Shown here: positions 43,890 through 52,517 of the stretch, piece after piece | Layout: the number at the start of each line of letters is the position of its first letter | How positions within the stretch are numbered: the first letter of the stretch is position 1 | Assembly (NCBI GenBank): GCA_937927515.1 | Contig: CALBDO010000006.1 | Span: 107,031 to 171,030, forward strand | Reading direction: 5' to 3' | Origin: Candidatus Kapaibacterium sp. | GTDB lineage: Bacteria; Bacteroidota; Ignavibacteria; Kapaibacteriales; UBA2268 | DNA: 64,000 nt | Notes under the pieces: model-generated | Seen by the model: the letters and a program-made list of their open reading frames with translations, nothing else | What the model was told of the DNA's origin: nothing | Database searches by the model: none | Made by a program: the position numbers and the translations under genes

Positions 43890-45449
43890 ATGTTTGAAGT
43901 AAAGCCTGAAGAAGTCTCGGCAATATTAAGAAAGCAATTATCTGGATTTGAAAAAGAGGAAGATATCTACGAGGTTGGTACGGTATTGCAAGTTGGGGAC
44001 GGAGTTGCCAAAGTCTATGGGTTGACAAAAGTTATGGCTGCTGAACTTGTGGAATTCCCTAATAATCTTTTTGGAATGGTGCTAAACCTTGAGGAGGATA
44101 ATGTTGGTGTCATTCTTTTTGGAGATGACCGACTTGTAAAGGAAGGGGACTTGGTTCGACGAACTGGTAGAGTTGCTTCTGTGCCTGTTGGGAAAGAGTT
44201 GCTCGGTAGAGTCGTAAATCCGCTGGGTCAACCACTTGATGATAAAGGTCCAATTAATGCTAAGAATTTCCTACCCATTGAAAGAAAGGCTCCTGGAGTC
44301 ATCTTTCGTCAACCAGTAAAAGAACCCTTACAGACAGGTTTAAAGATGATAGACGCTCTTATACCAATTGGTCGAGGTCAGCGAGAGTTGATTATTGGAG
44401 ATAGACAAACTGGTAAAACAGCTATCGCTATAGATACTATTATAAATCAAAAATTTACCCATACAGATAGAGCGAAAGAGCTGGGAATACAGCCAGTTTA
44501 TTGTATCTATGTTGCTATTGGTCAAAAAGGTTCTACTGTGGCAAATGTTGTCGCTACTTTGGAAGAATTTGGTGCTATGGAATATACTATAGTTGTTGCT
44601 GCCAATGCATCAGACCCGGCACCGTTGCAGTTTATAGCTCCCTATTGTGGTTGTTCGATGGGGGAATATTTCAGAGACAACGGAATGCATGCCCTGATTA
44701 TATACGACGACCTTTCTAAACAAGCTGCAGCATATAGGCAAGTGTCATTGCTTTTGCGAAGACCCCCAGGAAGGGAGGCGTATCCTGGTGATATTTTCTA
44801 TTTGCATAGTCGTTTGCTTGAACGCGCTGCAAAATATGCCGACGAATATGGCGGCGGTTCTCTAACAGCTTTGCCAGTCATTGAAACCCAAGCTGGTGAT
44901 GTTGCCGCATATATTCCCACAAATGTAATTTCAATTACAGATGGGCAGATATATCTTGAGCCCAACTTGTTCAATGCTGGTATACGTCCCGCTATGAACA
45001 TTGGTATTTCTGTCTCTCGTGTAGGGGGTAATGCACAAATCAAGGCTATGAAGAAAGTTGCTGGTCCATTGAAATTGGAGCTTGCTCAATACCGCGAGTT
45101 AGAAGCATTTGCAAAATTTGGTTCAGACTTGGATAAGGCAACTCAACAGCAACTTCGTCGTGGGGCACGTCTTACTGAAATCCTCAAGCAAAAACAATAT
45201 CAACCACTGCCCGTCGAAAAGCAAATTGCTTTGCTTTGGACTGCTACCAATGGTTATTTAGACGACTTACCAGTCGAAGTTCTATCTGACTTTGAAAAAG
45301 AATTCTATGAGTTTATGGACAATCTTCACAGCGAAGTTCTTGAATCGATAATTCGTACCAAGGACCTAACCGAAGAAATTGTGAGTAGTTTGAAAAAAGC
45401 TGTCGAGGAATTTGTTGATGTATTCAAAAGTAAGCATAATTTGAAATGA
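43890..45449 (+). CDS. atpA: F0F1 ATP synthase subunit alpha
   Basis: The 519-residue subunit has the N-terminal beta barrel (about 25-95), the nucleotide-binding core with the Walker A run GDRQTGKT (170-177) and the [11 protein letters not shown] segment, and the C-terminal helical bundle. Alpha subunits carry the non-catalytic nucleotide sites. Its final bases overlap the next gene, hldD, by 4 (ATGA), so the inserted gene is translated in coupling with atpA. The catalytic beta subunit gene (atpD) is not present in this window. Confidence 0.97.
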   Translation: MFEVKPEEVSAILRKQLSGFEKEEDIYEVGTVLQVGDGVAKVYGLTKVMAAELVEFPNNLFGMVLNLEEDNVGVILFGDDRLVKEGDLVRRTGRVASVPVGKELLGRVVNPLGQPLDDKGPINAKNFLPIERKAPGVIFRQPVKEPLQTGLKMIDALIPIGRGQRELIIGDRQTGKTAIAIDTIINQKFTHTDRAKELGIQPVYCIYVAIGQKGSTVANVVATLEEFGAMEYTIVVAANASDPAPLQFIAPYCGCSMGEYFRDNGMHALIIYDDLSKQAAAYRQVSLLLRRPPGREAYPGDIFYLHSRLLERAAKYADEYGGGSLTALPVIETQAGDVAAYIPTNVISITDGQIYLEPNLFNAGIRPAMNIGISVSRVGGNAQIKAMKKVAGPLKLELAQYRELEAFAKFGSDLDKATQQQLRRGARLTEILKQKQYQPLPVEKQIALLWTATNGYLDDLPVEVLSDFEKEFYEFMDNLHSEVLESIIRTKDLTEEIVSSLKKAVEEFVDVFKSKHNLK

Positions 45450-46411
45450 TTCTTCTAACGGGCGGTGCTGGTTTTATTGGTTCTTGCTTTCTTAATTTAT
45501 TGAATTCCAAAGGTATTTATGATGTCATTGTTGTCGACCATCTGGCAAATACCGATAAATGGAGGAATCTTGTAGGGAAAAAATTCAAAAATTTTGTTAG
45601 TAAGGATGAATTTATTTTTATCTTAGAGTCCCAAAATACTTCCAATTTTCACTTTGATGCAATTTTTCATTTTGGTGCTTGCACGAATACTTATGAAAAA
45701 AATGTAGATTATTTGATTGAGAATAATTTTCGTTATAGTACCAAACTTGCACAATTTGCAGCTGAAAACAATATTAAGTTTGTTTACGCAAGTAGCGCGG
45801 CTACATATGGTGCAGGGGAGAAAGGCTACGACGACAACTTAATACACGAACTTACCCCGCTCAATCCTTATGGTTTCTCAAAATATTTGTTTGACTGTTG
45901 GGTTGCTTCTAATGGACTGTTGGATGTATTTACTGGATTACGCTTTTTCAATGTTTACGGACCAAACGAGTATCATAAGGGCGAGATGGCAAGTATGGTA
46001 TTCAAATCATTTATTCAGGTACGAAACTCAGGTAAAGTAAAATTATTTCGTTCAAACTCTCCAGAGTTTCCAGATGGAGAGCAAAAAAGAGATTTTATTT
46101 ATGTAAAGGATGTGATTGATTTGATTTGGAAAATCTTCGAAAGAGGGTACACTGGAATTTTTAATATCGGGACTGGAATGGCAAAAAGTTGGAATTCTCT
46201 TGCCAGAGCTGTTTTCAAAGCGATGAATTTACAGCCAAAAATAGAGTACTTTGATATGCCAAAAGAAATTGAAAGCCAGTATCAAAACTTTACCCAAGCA
46301 AAAGTAGACAAATTGCTTTCAAAATTAGGGGAGTATAAATTTACCACCCTCGAGGATGGCGTTTACGATTACATCAACAACTACTTATCAAAAGATTGGA
46401 AATATTTATAG
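45446..46411 (+). CDS. hldD: ADP-L-glycero-D-manno-heptose 6-epimerase, inserted in the atp operon
   Basis: HldD converts ADP-D-glycero-D-manno-heptose to the L-glycero form for the lipopolysaccharide inner core. The 321-residue SDR protein shows the NADP-binding TGGAGFIGS motif (5-13), the family-specific [14 protein letters not shown] segment, the FHFGACTNT loop, SSAATYG, and the catalytic Tyr142 and Lys146 in YGFSK. The identity is quite clear. It lies between atpA (4-base overlap) and atpG (9 bases), so it is co-transcribed with ATP synthase genes, which is unusual. No other heptose gene is in the window. Confidence 0.93.
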   Translation: MILLTGGAGFIGSCFLNLLNSKGIYDVIVVDHLANTDKWRNLVGKKFKNFVSKDEFIFILESQNTSNFHFDAIFHFGACTNTYEKNVDYLIENNFRYSTKLAQFAAENNIKFVYASSAATYGAGEKGYDDNLIHELTPLNPYGFSKYLFDCWVASNGLLDVFTGLRFFNVYGPNEYHKGEMASMVFKSFIQVRNSGKVKLFRSNSPEFPDGEQKRDFIYVKDVIDLIWKIFERGYTGIFNIGTGMAKSWNSLARAVFKAMNLQPKIEYFDMPKEIESQYQNFTQAKVDKLLSKLGEYKFTTLEDGVYDYINNYLSKDWKYL

Positions 46412-46420
46412 GAACCACCT

Positions 46421-47353
46421 ATGGCGACACTTCGAGACATTAAGAGGCGTATGGGAGCTGTTGCAAGCACAGCAAAGATTACTCAGGCAATGAGAATGGT
46501 CTCTTCTGCGAAATTAAAGCGTGCACAGGATGCTATTCTAAATGCCAGACCTTACTCAATGCTTCTAAAATCGAATATAGAAAAATTGATAGACTCCATT
46601 GGCGACGACTACCAACATCCTCTACTCGAAAGAAGGGAAAAATCAGATAAGTTTTGTTTAGTCTGTATTACTTCCGATAGGGGACTGTGTGGTAGTTTTA
46701 ACTCCAATCTCATTCGCTTTTTGTATAAACATATCGACGAAGAAATTAAAAATAAATACCCCAATGCAGAAGTCTCGGTAATAAGAATTGGTAAAAGGGG
46801 AATATCAGGCATAAAAAGAACCGATATTAATTACATTAAAGATATAGCTGGAATTTCAGGGCGTGTTGACATTGAAACCGTCGACAATCTTGCTAAATTT
46901 CTTATGGATGGTTATCTAGAGGGCAATTTCGATAAAGTCATATTTTTCTTCAATGAATTTAAAAATATTCTTACACAGGTTCCAAAGTCATTTCAATGGT
47001 TACCTTTTGAAAAAGAAGCAAAGATAGAAAGCTACTTTAAAGGTAAAGAAAAGTTAACAGTATCGGACGAAATTCATACAAAATGGAATTTATTGTATAT
47101 TTACGAACCAGACCCAAAAACAATATTGGACGCTTTGATTCCTTTGTATTTAAAGAATCAAATTCTTAGGATATTATTAGAATCAAATGCTGCCGAGCAC
47201 GCTGCTCGCCGAATGGCAATGGAAAACGCTACCAATAATGCAAAAGAGCTGATTCGGCACTTAGAATTGGTATATAATAAAGAACGACAAGCAGCAATCA
47301 CCAAGGAGATGCTTGAAATCGTCGGCGGAGCCAATGCATTGAAGGGAAAATAA
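46421..47353 (+). CDS. atpG: F0F1 ATP synthase subunit gamma
   Basis: The 310-residue protein has the N-terminal RDIKRRMGAVASTAKITQAMRMVSSAKLKRAQ helix, ITSDRGLCGSFNSN in the Rossmann part, and the C-terminal helix RRMAMENATNNAKELI with the EMLEIVGGANAL ending. Gamma is the rotating axle inside the alpha-beta hexamer. It ends the atp operon here; atpD and atpC do not follow, as is common for Chlorobi-type genomes with a separate atpDC locus. AGGA precedes the start. Confidence 0.96.
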   Translation: MATLRDIKRRMGAVASTAKITQAMRMVSSAKLKRAQDAILNARPYSMLLKSNIEKLIDSIGDDYQHPLLERREKSDKFCLVCITSDRGLCGSFNSNLIRFLYKHIDEEIKNKYPNAEVSVIRIGKRGISGIKRTDINYIKDIAGISGRVDIETVDNLAKFLMDGYLEGNFDKVIFFFNEFKNILTQVPKSFQWLPFEKEAKIESYFKGKEKLTVSDEIHTKWNLLYIYEPDPKTILDALIPLYLKNQILRILLESNAAEHAARRMAMENATNNAKELIRHLELVYNKERQAAITKEMLEIVGGANALKGK

Positions 47354-47652
47354 ATTTATGAATTAATTAATTTTAAGACTTTACCTTTTGATATTACTGT
47401 TTTCACAATTTTTTCAAAATTCTATTCCAGCAATATTTATTTAAAGTTTATTCTTTTAAAAATATCCGAAATGATAACCAAGTGAAAAGTTAATGCTCTT
47501 TAATAATTGAAATTTAGTTTTACAAACATATTCTTTTAGTGAGTTTTTATAATACTCTATTTACCTGTTAATTTTATTTTTTGATAACCTTATTTAAATT
47601 ATTTCTTTTTTTTCAGAAAATTGACTATTTTTCAACTTAACAAATGAAAGAA
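47354..47652. other. AT-rich intergenic region without a visible gene
   Basis: About 300 bases between atpG and a bidirectional terminator. The stretch is very rich in A and T, has stop codons in all frames, and shows no credible coding frame, tRNA or long inverted repeat. It may hold the atpG 3' untranslated region. Confidence 0.5.
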
Positions 47653-47695
47653 AAAGGGATTGTCTTTAATAATGTTGACAATCCCTTTATTTTTT
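47653..47695. terminator. Bidirectional intrinsic terminator between atpG and the RRM gene
   Basis: A 12-bp perfect stem (AAAGGGATTGTC at 47653-47664, complement at 47677-47688) closes a 12-base loop. On the plus strand it is followed by ATTTTTT, and on the minus strand by TTCTTT after CCCTTT. It lies about 300 bases after atpG and about 25 bases after the RRM gene, so it most directly serves the latter. Confidence 0.8.
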
Positions 47696-47713
47696 CGAGA
47701 ACCAAGAACTTTA

Positions 47714-48013
47714 TTAATATCTGTCTTGGTAGTTTCGTGAGTTATTGGAACGCGAGAAGTTTCTTTGTGGTCGTTCTTGTTGTTTAGCTTCGTTAACTAA
47801 AATGTTTCGTCCACCAAACTCCTTACCGTTTAGCTCATTGATTGCAACTTTTCCCTGCTCTGCATTCATTTCGACAAAACCAAAACCGCGAGAACGACCT
47901 GTTTGACGGTCGCGAACAATTCGAACAGATTCAACTTCCCCGTATTGGGAAAAGAGATTTTCCAGTTCCTCTTGTGTTGTAGAGAAACTGAGATTTCCAA
48001 CATAGATATTCAT
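47714..48013 (-). CDS. RRM-type RNA-binding protein
   Basis: The 99-residue protein has one RNA recognition motif (about 2-76): RNP2 IYVGNLSF (3-10) and RNP1 SRGFGFVEM (41-49), followed by a short Arg/Asn/Ser-rich tail. Such glycine-poor small RRM proteins are common in Bacteroidota and cyanobacteria and act on mRNA folding, stability or cold response. GAGG lies upstream of the start. It is monocistronic, with a strong terminator after it and a divergent glycosyltransferase gene 150 bases away. A weak 7-bp stem (48053-48059 with 48076-48082) in the leader could allow self-control; this is only a suggestion. Confidence 0.9.
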   Translation of the reverse strand: MNIYVGNLSFSTTQEELENLFSQYGEVESVRIVRDRQTGRSRGFGFVEMNAEQGKVAINELNGKEFGGRNILVNEAKQQERPQRNFSRSNNSRNYQDRY

Positions 48014-48165
48014 AAAAAGAACCTCAAATAATTAGTAATAAACAAAGGTCATCCAATCTAATCGTAAACTTGTAAAGATTGGTATAACCAATTACAAAAT
48101 TAATGAAAAAAGTTGGATTTCAAATTTTTTTATTTTATTAATTTAAATTTTTAAAACACTTTCTT

Positions 48166-48792
48166 ATGAATAATCCCTTTTTTACAGTAATAGTTTCTAC
48201 TTTCAATAGAAGTTCTTTGCTCCAAAGAGCAATTTCATCATTGTTGAAGCAAAACGATAAAGATTGGGAGTGCATAATTGTTGATGATGGTAGCCAAGAC
48301 GACACTTTTGCCTATTGTATTCCTTTGTGTAAACAAGATGATAGATTCTCTTATGTTTATCAAAATAACTTGGGACCAGCCTTTGCTCGAGAAACTGGAA
48401 TAAAATTAGCAAACGGTCGGTATGTAACTTTTTTGGACTCCGATGATGAGTACGAGCCAGACCATCTAACTTTGCGCAAGAGATTGTTGATTGAAAATCC
48501 CTTCATCGATTTTCTTTATGGTGGATACAAGGTGATTGGGTCGAAATTTGTTCCAGACATTCACAATCCGAATAAATTGATTTCACTGGACAACTGCGTT
48601 GTCGGTGGCACCTTTTTCATAAAGAAAAGTGTTATCAATAAGCTTGGCGGTATACCTAAACTGGAGTATGGCGAAGATGCGAAACTATACCAAATAGCCA
48701 AAAAGGTTGGTTTAATTATCAAAAAGGTAGAATTTCCGACTTATATTTATCACCGTGACCACGAAATATCGAGAACAAAAGGATATTTGTAA
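48166..48792 (+). CDS. Glycosyltransferase family 2
   Basis: The 208-residue enzyme has the GT-A fold with TVIVSTFNRSSLLQRAI at the N-terminus, VDDGS (39-43), ARETGIKLANG, and the metal-binding FLDSDD (Asp91-x-Asp93). It transfers a sugar from a nucleotide donor to an acceptor in surface polysaccharide or LPS synthesis; the donor and acceptor cannot be read. It lacks C-terminal membrane helices and is rather short, so it may act as a soluble or peripheral enzyme. Its stop overlaps the next start (TAATG), coupling it to nth, an odd pairing. Confidence 0.87.
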   Translation: MNNPFFTVIVSTFNRSSLLQRAISSLLKQNDKDWECIIVDDGSQDDTFAYCIPLCKQDDRFSYVYQNNLGPAFARETGIKLANGRYVTFLDSDDEYEPDHLTLRKRLLIENPFIDFLYGGYKVIGSKFVPDIHNPNKLISLDNCVVGGTFFIKKSVINKLGGIPKLEYGEDAKLYQIAKKVGLIIKKVEFPTYIYHRDHEISRTKGYL

Positions 48793-49427
48793 TGAACAGG
48801 AAACAGCAAATAAGAAAAGTTGTTGAGCTGTTGGAAAAGGAGTTTCCAGACGCTAAGATACGATTGAACCATTCAAATCCTTTTGAGCTGTTGATTGCCA
48901 CTATTCTTTCTGCTCAATGTACGGACGAACGCGTAAATATTGTTACGAAGAATCTGTTTAAAAAGTACAAAAAACCGGCTGATTTTGCAAGCTCGGACCA
49001 AGAAGAGTTAGAAAAAATAATATTTTCAACTGGTTATTATAAATCGAAAGCAAAACACATAATTCAATCCTCTACAATGATTCTACAAGAATTTAATGGT
49101 ATGGTTCCAAATACAATGGAGGATTTGCTAAAACTTCCCGGAGTTGGTAGGAAAACCGCAAATGTCATACTTTCACATTCTTTCAATAAACCTGGAATTG
49201 TCGTCGATACACATGTAATTAGAATTACCAATCGTTTGGGTATCGTTAGTAATAGAAATCCAAAAAAAATTGAATTGGAGTTGATGAACCTATTGCCTGT
49301 TGAGAAGTGGGTTATTTTTACTCACTTGATGATTGCACATGGAAGAAAATATTGCCTGAGTAGGAAACCCAAATGTTCACAATGTCCAATCAAGGATTTA
49401 TGTATGTATAATACTACAGAAGTGTAA
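48792..49427 (+). CDS. nth: Endonuclease III (DNA glycosylase/AP lyase)
   Basis: This enzyme removes oxidised pyrimidines and cleaves the abasic site in base-excision repair. The 211-residue protein has the helix-hairpin-helix LPGVGRKTANV with catalytic Lys121, the catalytic Asp139 (VVDTHVIR), and the iron-sulfur loop Cys188-x6-Cys195-x2-Cys198-x5-Cys204. Length and motifs are normal. The ATG overlaps the stop of the glycosyltransferase gene by 1 base (TAATG), so translation is likely re-initiated. Confidence 0.97.
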   Translation: MNRKQQIRKVVELLEKEFPDAKIRLNHSNPFELLIATILSAQCTDERVNIVTKNLFKKYKKPADFASSDQEELEKIIFSTGYYKSKAKHIIQSSTMILQEFNGMVPNTMEDLLKLPGVGRKTANVILSHSFNKPGIVVDTHVIRITNRLGIVSNRNPKKIELELMNLLPVEKWVIFTHLMIAHGRKYCLSRKPKCSQCPIKDLCMYNTTEV

Positions 49428-49457
49428 CATTTCAAAAATTTGTTGGTTATATTCACA

Positions 49458-52400
49458 ATGAAAAAAACATGGTTTTATATGTTTAGGAAATATTTAGTTT
49501 TTAATATTGCATTTATCTTTATTCTAATAAATTCCACTTTTGGAAAAATTGAAATCATTAAAGATAGTCGAGGCACAGACTTTTGGCTAACTTTCCTTCC
49601 AAACTATCATAATAATTGGTCATCACTTGAACCAAAAAGAAAATATGGGGATTCGTTGTACATTTTCATTTCAGCAGAAGAACCCACAAAAGGCTCGATT
49701 GAATATTTTAATAGGGATGGACAACAGTTCATAAAATATTTTGAAATAATCGACCCTCAAGATGTTTATGTTTTTAGCGTTCCAAGTTACGATTTTGCGC
49801 TCTTGGGTTATAATGTCAGTGGCGTTTTGTATGATATTTCGAACTCGCAAATCCAAACCGAAACGGTTGCCCTAAATTCCTTTCACGTTGTGAGTGAGAA
49901 GAAGGTTTCGGTCTATGGTCTGAGCCAGGCAGTAACAACCTCGGATGCATTTATGGTGCTTCCAACAAATATCTTAGGTAATAGATATTTTGTACTTTCT
50001 TATCCAAGTGATGGTATTATAAATTCGCTTTATAAAGGGCAGAGCACTCCTTCTCAATTTGCCATAGTTGCTTCAGAGGATAACACACAAATTACTATTT
50101 ATCCTAAAGCTGAGACCTATCGCTATGGAAGGCAAGTGCAAAACATAACGCTGAACAAAGGTGAAGTTTATCTTGTACAAGCCAAGATTAACTCGTATAA
50201 TTTGAATTCAGATTTGACTGGGACAGAAATCATTGCTAGCAAGCCAATTGCCGTATTTTCTGGACATCAGAGAGCAACTGTTCCAGTCTCATCGAGAAGT
50301 TTAGAGAATGATAAACCCACGAGAGACATATTAATCGAGCAAATGCCACCAGTATCAACTTGGGGTAAGAACTCTATTGTAGTGCCTTTTGCAAAGTCGC
50401 AAAGGGAGATAACTTATGGTAATAGTTTGTTTCGAATTTTGGCTGCGGAGGACGATACAGAAGTTCTAATTGATGGAGTGAAAGTTGCAACTCTCTCGCA
50501 GGGTAGTTTTTACGAAGGCATACTCGACAGACCACACTACATTTTTGCAAACAAGCCCATTTTAGTTGGTGCTTTTAAAAAAACATGTGGACGTGGTAAC
50601 GACAATTTAGGTGACCCTTTTTTGACTATTATGCCACCTGTTGAACAATACCTCGAGGAATACAGAATTATTAATGTTCAAGTTTATGAACCAGGTAATC
50701 TCAAGGTTTATTTGGAGCAATTCATCACGGTAATTTTACCTCGTCAAAGTTTTGAAAGCCTTAGAATTGATGGCTTTCCTCTTTCTAAAAATGATTTTTT
50801 CGATGTTCCGGGTGGTCAGTATGTTTACGCTAATATTAAAGTTAGTGATGGAGTTCACTATTTAAAAGCCGATACAGGTTTTGGAATTGTGATATATGGT
50901 TATGGCATAGCCAACTCTTATGGTTATATTGGTGGATGTAACTACTTGAGATTAAATTATCTCGAACCACAAATTACAACTATCAATACCGATTCGTGCT
51001 TTATAAGTAAGGGGATTGCCTACAAACGGCGCTCAAAGGACGCTCCTCTCTCCAATTTTATCGTAATAGATACTCAATTATTTAATTGCGAATTATATTT
51101 TTATCTAAACAAAAAGGATACAATTTTCTTTGGCTTTAAACTCAACGATAAATACCAAGACGGCAAGTATGCTGTTTATGTTACGGACACGATGAACTTA
51201 AATAGCCAAGTCCTCGAAGAATGGATACCTGGATTCACATTAGCTATACATGGTAGCAAACCAGGTGATATTCAATTTGTTAATAATGAAATTTGCACTG
51301 GCAAAGAGTTTTGCTTTAATGTACCTATCTCTAATTTTGGCTTTTTGCCAAAAGAATTGAAAGGACTGTATTTTAAGAATTTAAAGATTTTTCCAAAGAA
51401 TTTCCAGCCAACTGTTATACAACCCGGGGAGAAGTTAGAGTTTGAATTTTGTTTTTCTTTCAAAAACGATACCTTGATTGTAGACACTCTGATAATTGAA
51501 GATGCTTGTTCAAGCGAGCCAGCATTGTTATTATCAGTAAAGTTTACTAAAGATAATGAAGTACCAAAAGTACTTGCAGTAAAGGATAGTTGTCTCAAAA
51601 GAGTTGAACTCAAAATCATTGAAGAATTAAAAACAGATGCTGGGTTGCAAAGCGTCTTAATTCTTGAACAAAAGAATTGCAATGTAAATCTTTATTCAAA
51701 TTACCCCCAAGATGTTAGAGTTGAATTCACAGTGCTAAACAACTATGAAGATAGTTATTTCGGCATAGTAGCAATAGATTCTGCCGGCAATAGGGTTGAA
51801 TACTGGGATACGATACCAGGGTTTACTTTGGCCGTGGACCCCAATTTATCAATGCCATATGATGTTGGAAATCGCTTCGTTGGTAGTTTTTTCTGCGATA
51901 ATTTTGTCTTTTTCAATAGTGGCAACTTCCCAGTTCATATTCATAGAGCTTACTTCGAAAAAAACCTTGATTTTAACTTGATTCCAATAAGTTTTCCAAT
52001 TGTTGTCGAACCTAAGGAAACTACTTTTATTAGATTTTGCATCAATCCCTCGAGTATTGGTTTGATTACAGATACTCTTGTTATTGAGAATTATCAACAT
52101 TGCATCGTTTGGAGGTTTCCTTTTGTTGCTTTTGGAAAAGAAGTTCAAATTCAAAGTCAATCCAAATGCGATGTTGTAGTTTTTGGTAAATCTACTCGGC
52201 AGAGAAATCGCTCTAATCATACAAATGTCTTTCCTAATCCTGCACAAAATGTTTTGTACGTTGAACCAAGCAAAAAACTTTTCGGACCCACTGAGATTTA
52301 CATAACAGATTTATATGGTAACAATATTCTCAATGTCTGTCTGAATATTGAGACAGATATGCTAATAGAGATTGATGTTTCAAAAATACCTTGTGGACTA

Positions 52401-52463
52401 TTTTTTTTAGTTGTTAGAAATCAGCATTTTGGTTCAGAATTTTTAAAGTTTGAAAAATATTAA
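49458..52463 (+). CDS. T9SS-exported protein with IgGFc-binding-like N-terminal domain
   Basis: I choose the ATG at 49458 because it begins a plausible signal peptide; the longer frame opens with TTG at 49440. The N-terminal half (about 35-520) fits the IgGFc-binding domain pattern seen in animal FcgammaBP and many Bacteroidota: DSRGTDFWLTF, GLSQAVTTSDAFMVLP, ASKPIAVFSGHQR, EQMPPVSTWG, and RILAAEDDTEVLIDG. Beta-sandwich modules follow (CVFN/HYDIN-like, LNSQVLEEWIPG), and the last 80 residues (NVFPNPAQN ... GLFFLVVRN) are a T9SS type A domain. It is a likely surface adhesin or polymer-binding protein. Confidence 0.85.
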   Translation: MKKTWFYMFRKYLVFNIAFIFILINSTFGKIEIIKDSRGTDFWLTFLPNYHNNWSSLEPKRKYGDSLYIFISAEEPTKGSIEYFNRDGQQFIKYFEIIDPQDVYVFSVPSYDFALLGYNVSGVLYDISNSQIQTETVALNSFHVVSEKKVSVYGLSQAVTTSDAFMVLPTNILGNRYFVLSYPSDGIINSLYKGQSTPSQFAIVASEDNTQITIYPKAETYRYGRQVQNITLNKGEVYLVQAKINSYNLNSDLTGTEIIASKPIAVFSGHQRATVPVSSRSLENDKPTRDILIEQMPPVSTWGKNSIVVPFAKSQREITYGNSLFRILAAEDDTEVLIDGVKVATLSQGSFYEGILDRPHYIFANKPILVGAFKKTCGRGNDNLGDPFLTIMPPVEQYLEEYRIINVQVYEPGNLKVYLEQFITVILPRQSFESLRIDGFPLSKNDFFDVPGGQYVYANIKVSDGVHYLKADTGFGIVIYGYGIANSYGYIGGCNYLRLNYLEPQITTINTDSCFISKGIAYKRRSKDAPLSNFIVIDTQLFNCELYFYLNKKDTIFFGFKLNDKYQDGKYAVYVTDTMNLNSQVLEEWIPGFTLAIHGSKPGDIQFVNNEICTGKEFCFNVPISNFGFLPKELKGLYFKNLKIFPKNFQPTVIQPGEKLEFEFCFSFKNDTLIVDTLIIEDACSSEPALLLSVKFTKDNEVPKVLAVKDSCLKRVELKIIEELKTDAGLQSVLILEQKNCNVNLYSNYPQDVRVEFTVLNNYEDSYFGIVAIDSAGNRVEYWDTIPGFTLAVDPNLSMPYDVGNRFVGSFFCDNFVFFNSGNFPVHIHRAYFEKNLDFNLIPISFPIVVEPKETTFIRFCINPSSIGLITDTLVIENYQHCIVWRFPFVAFGKEVQIQSQSKCDVVVFGKSTRQRNRSNHTNVFPNPAQNVLYVEPSKKLFGPTEIYITDLYGNNILNVCLNIETDMLIEIDVSKIPCGLFFLVVRNQHFGSEFLKFEKY

Positions 52464-52517
52464 AAATTTAATAATATTTAATAAATTTCGTTTTTACAAT
52501 TTTAATTTGGGATTAGT

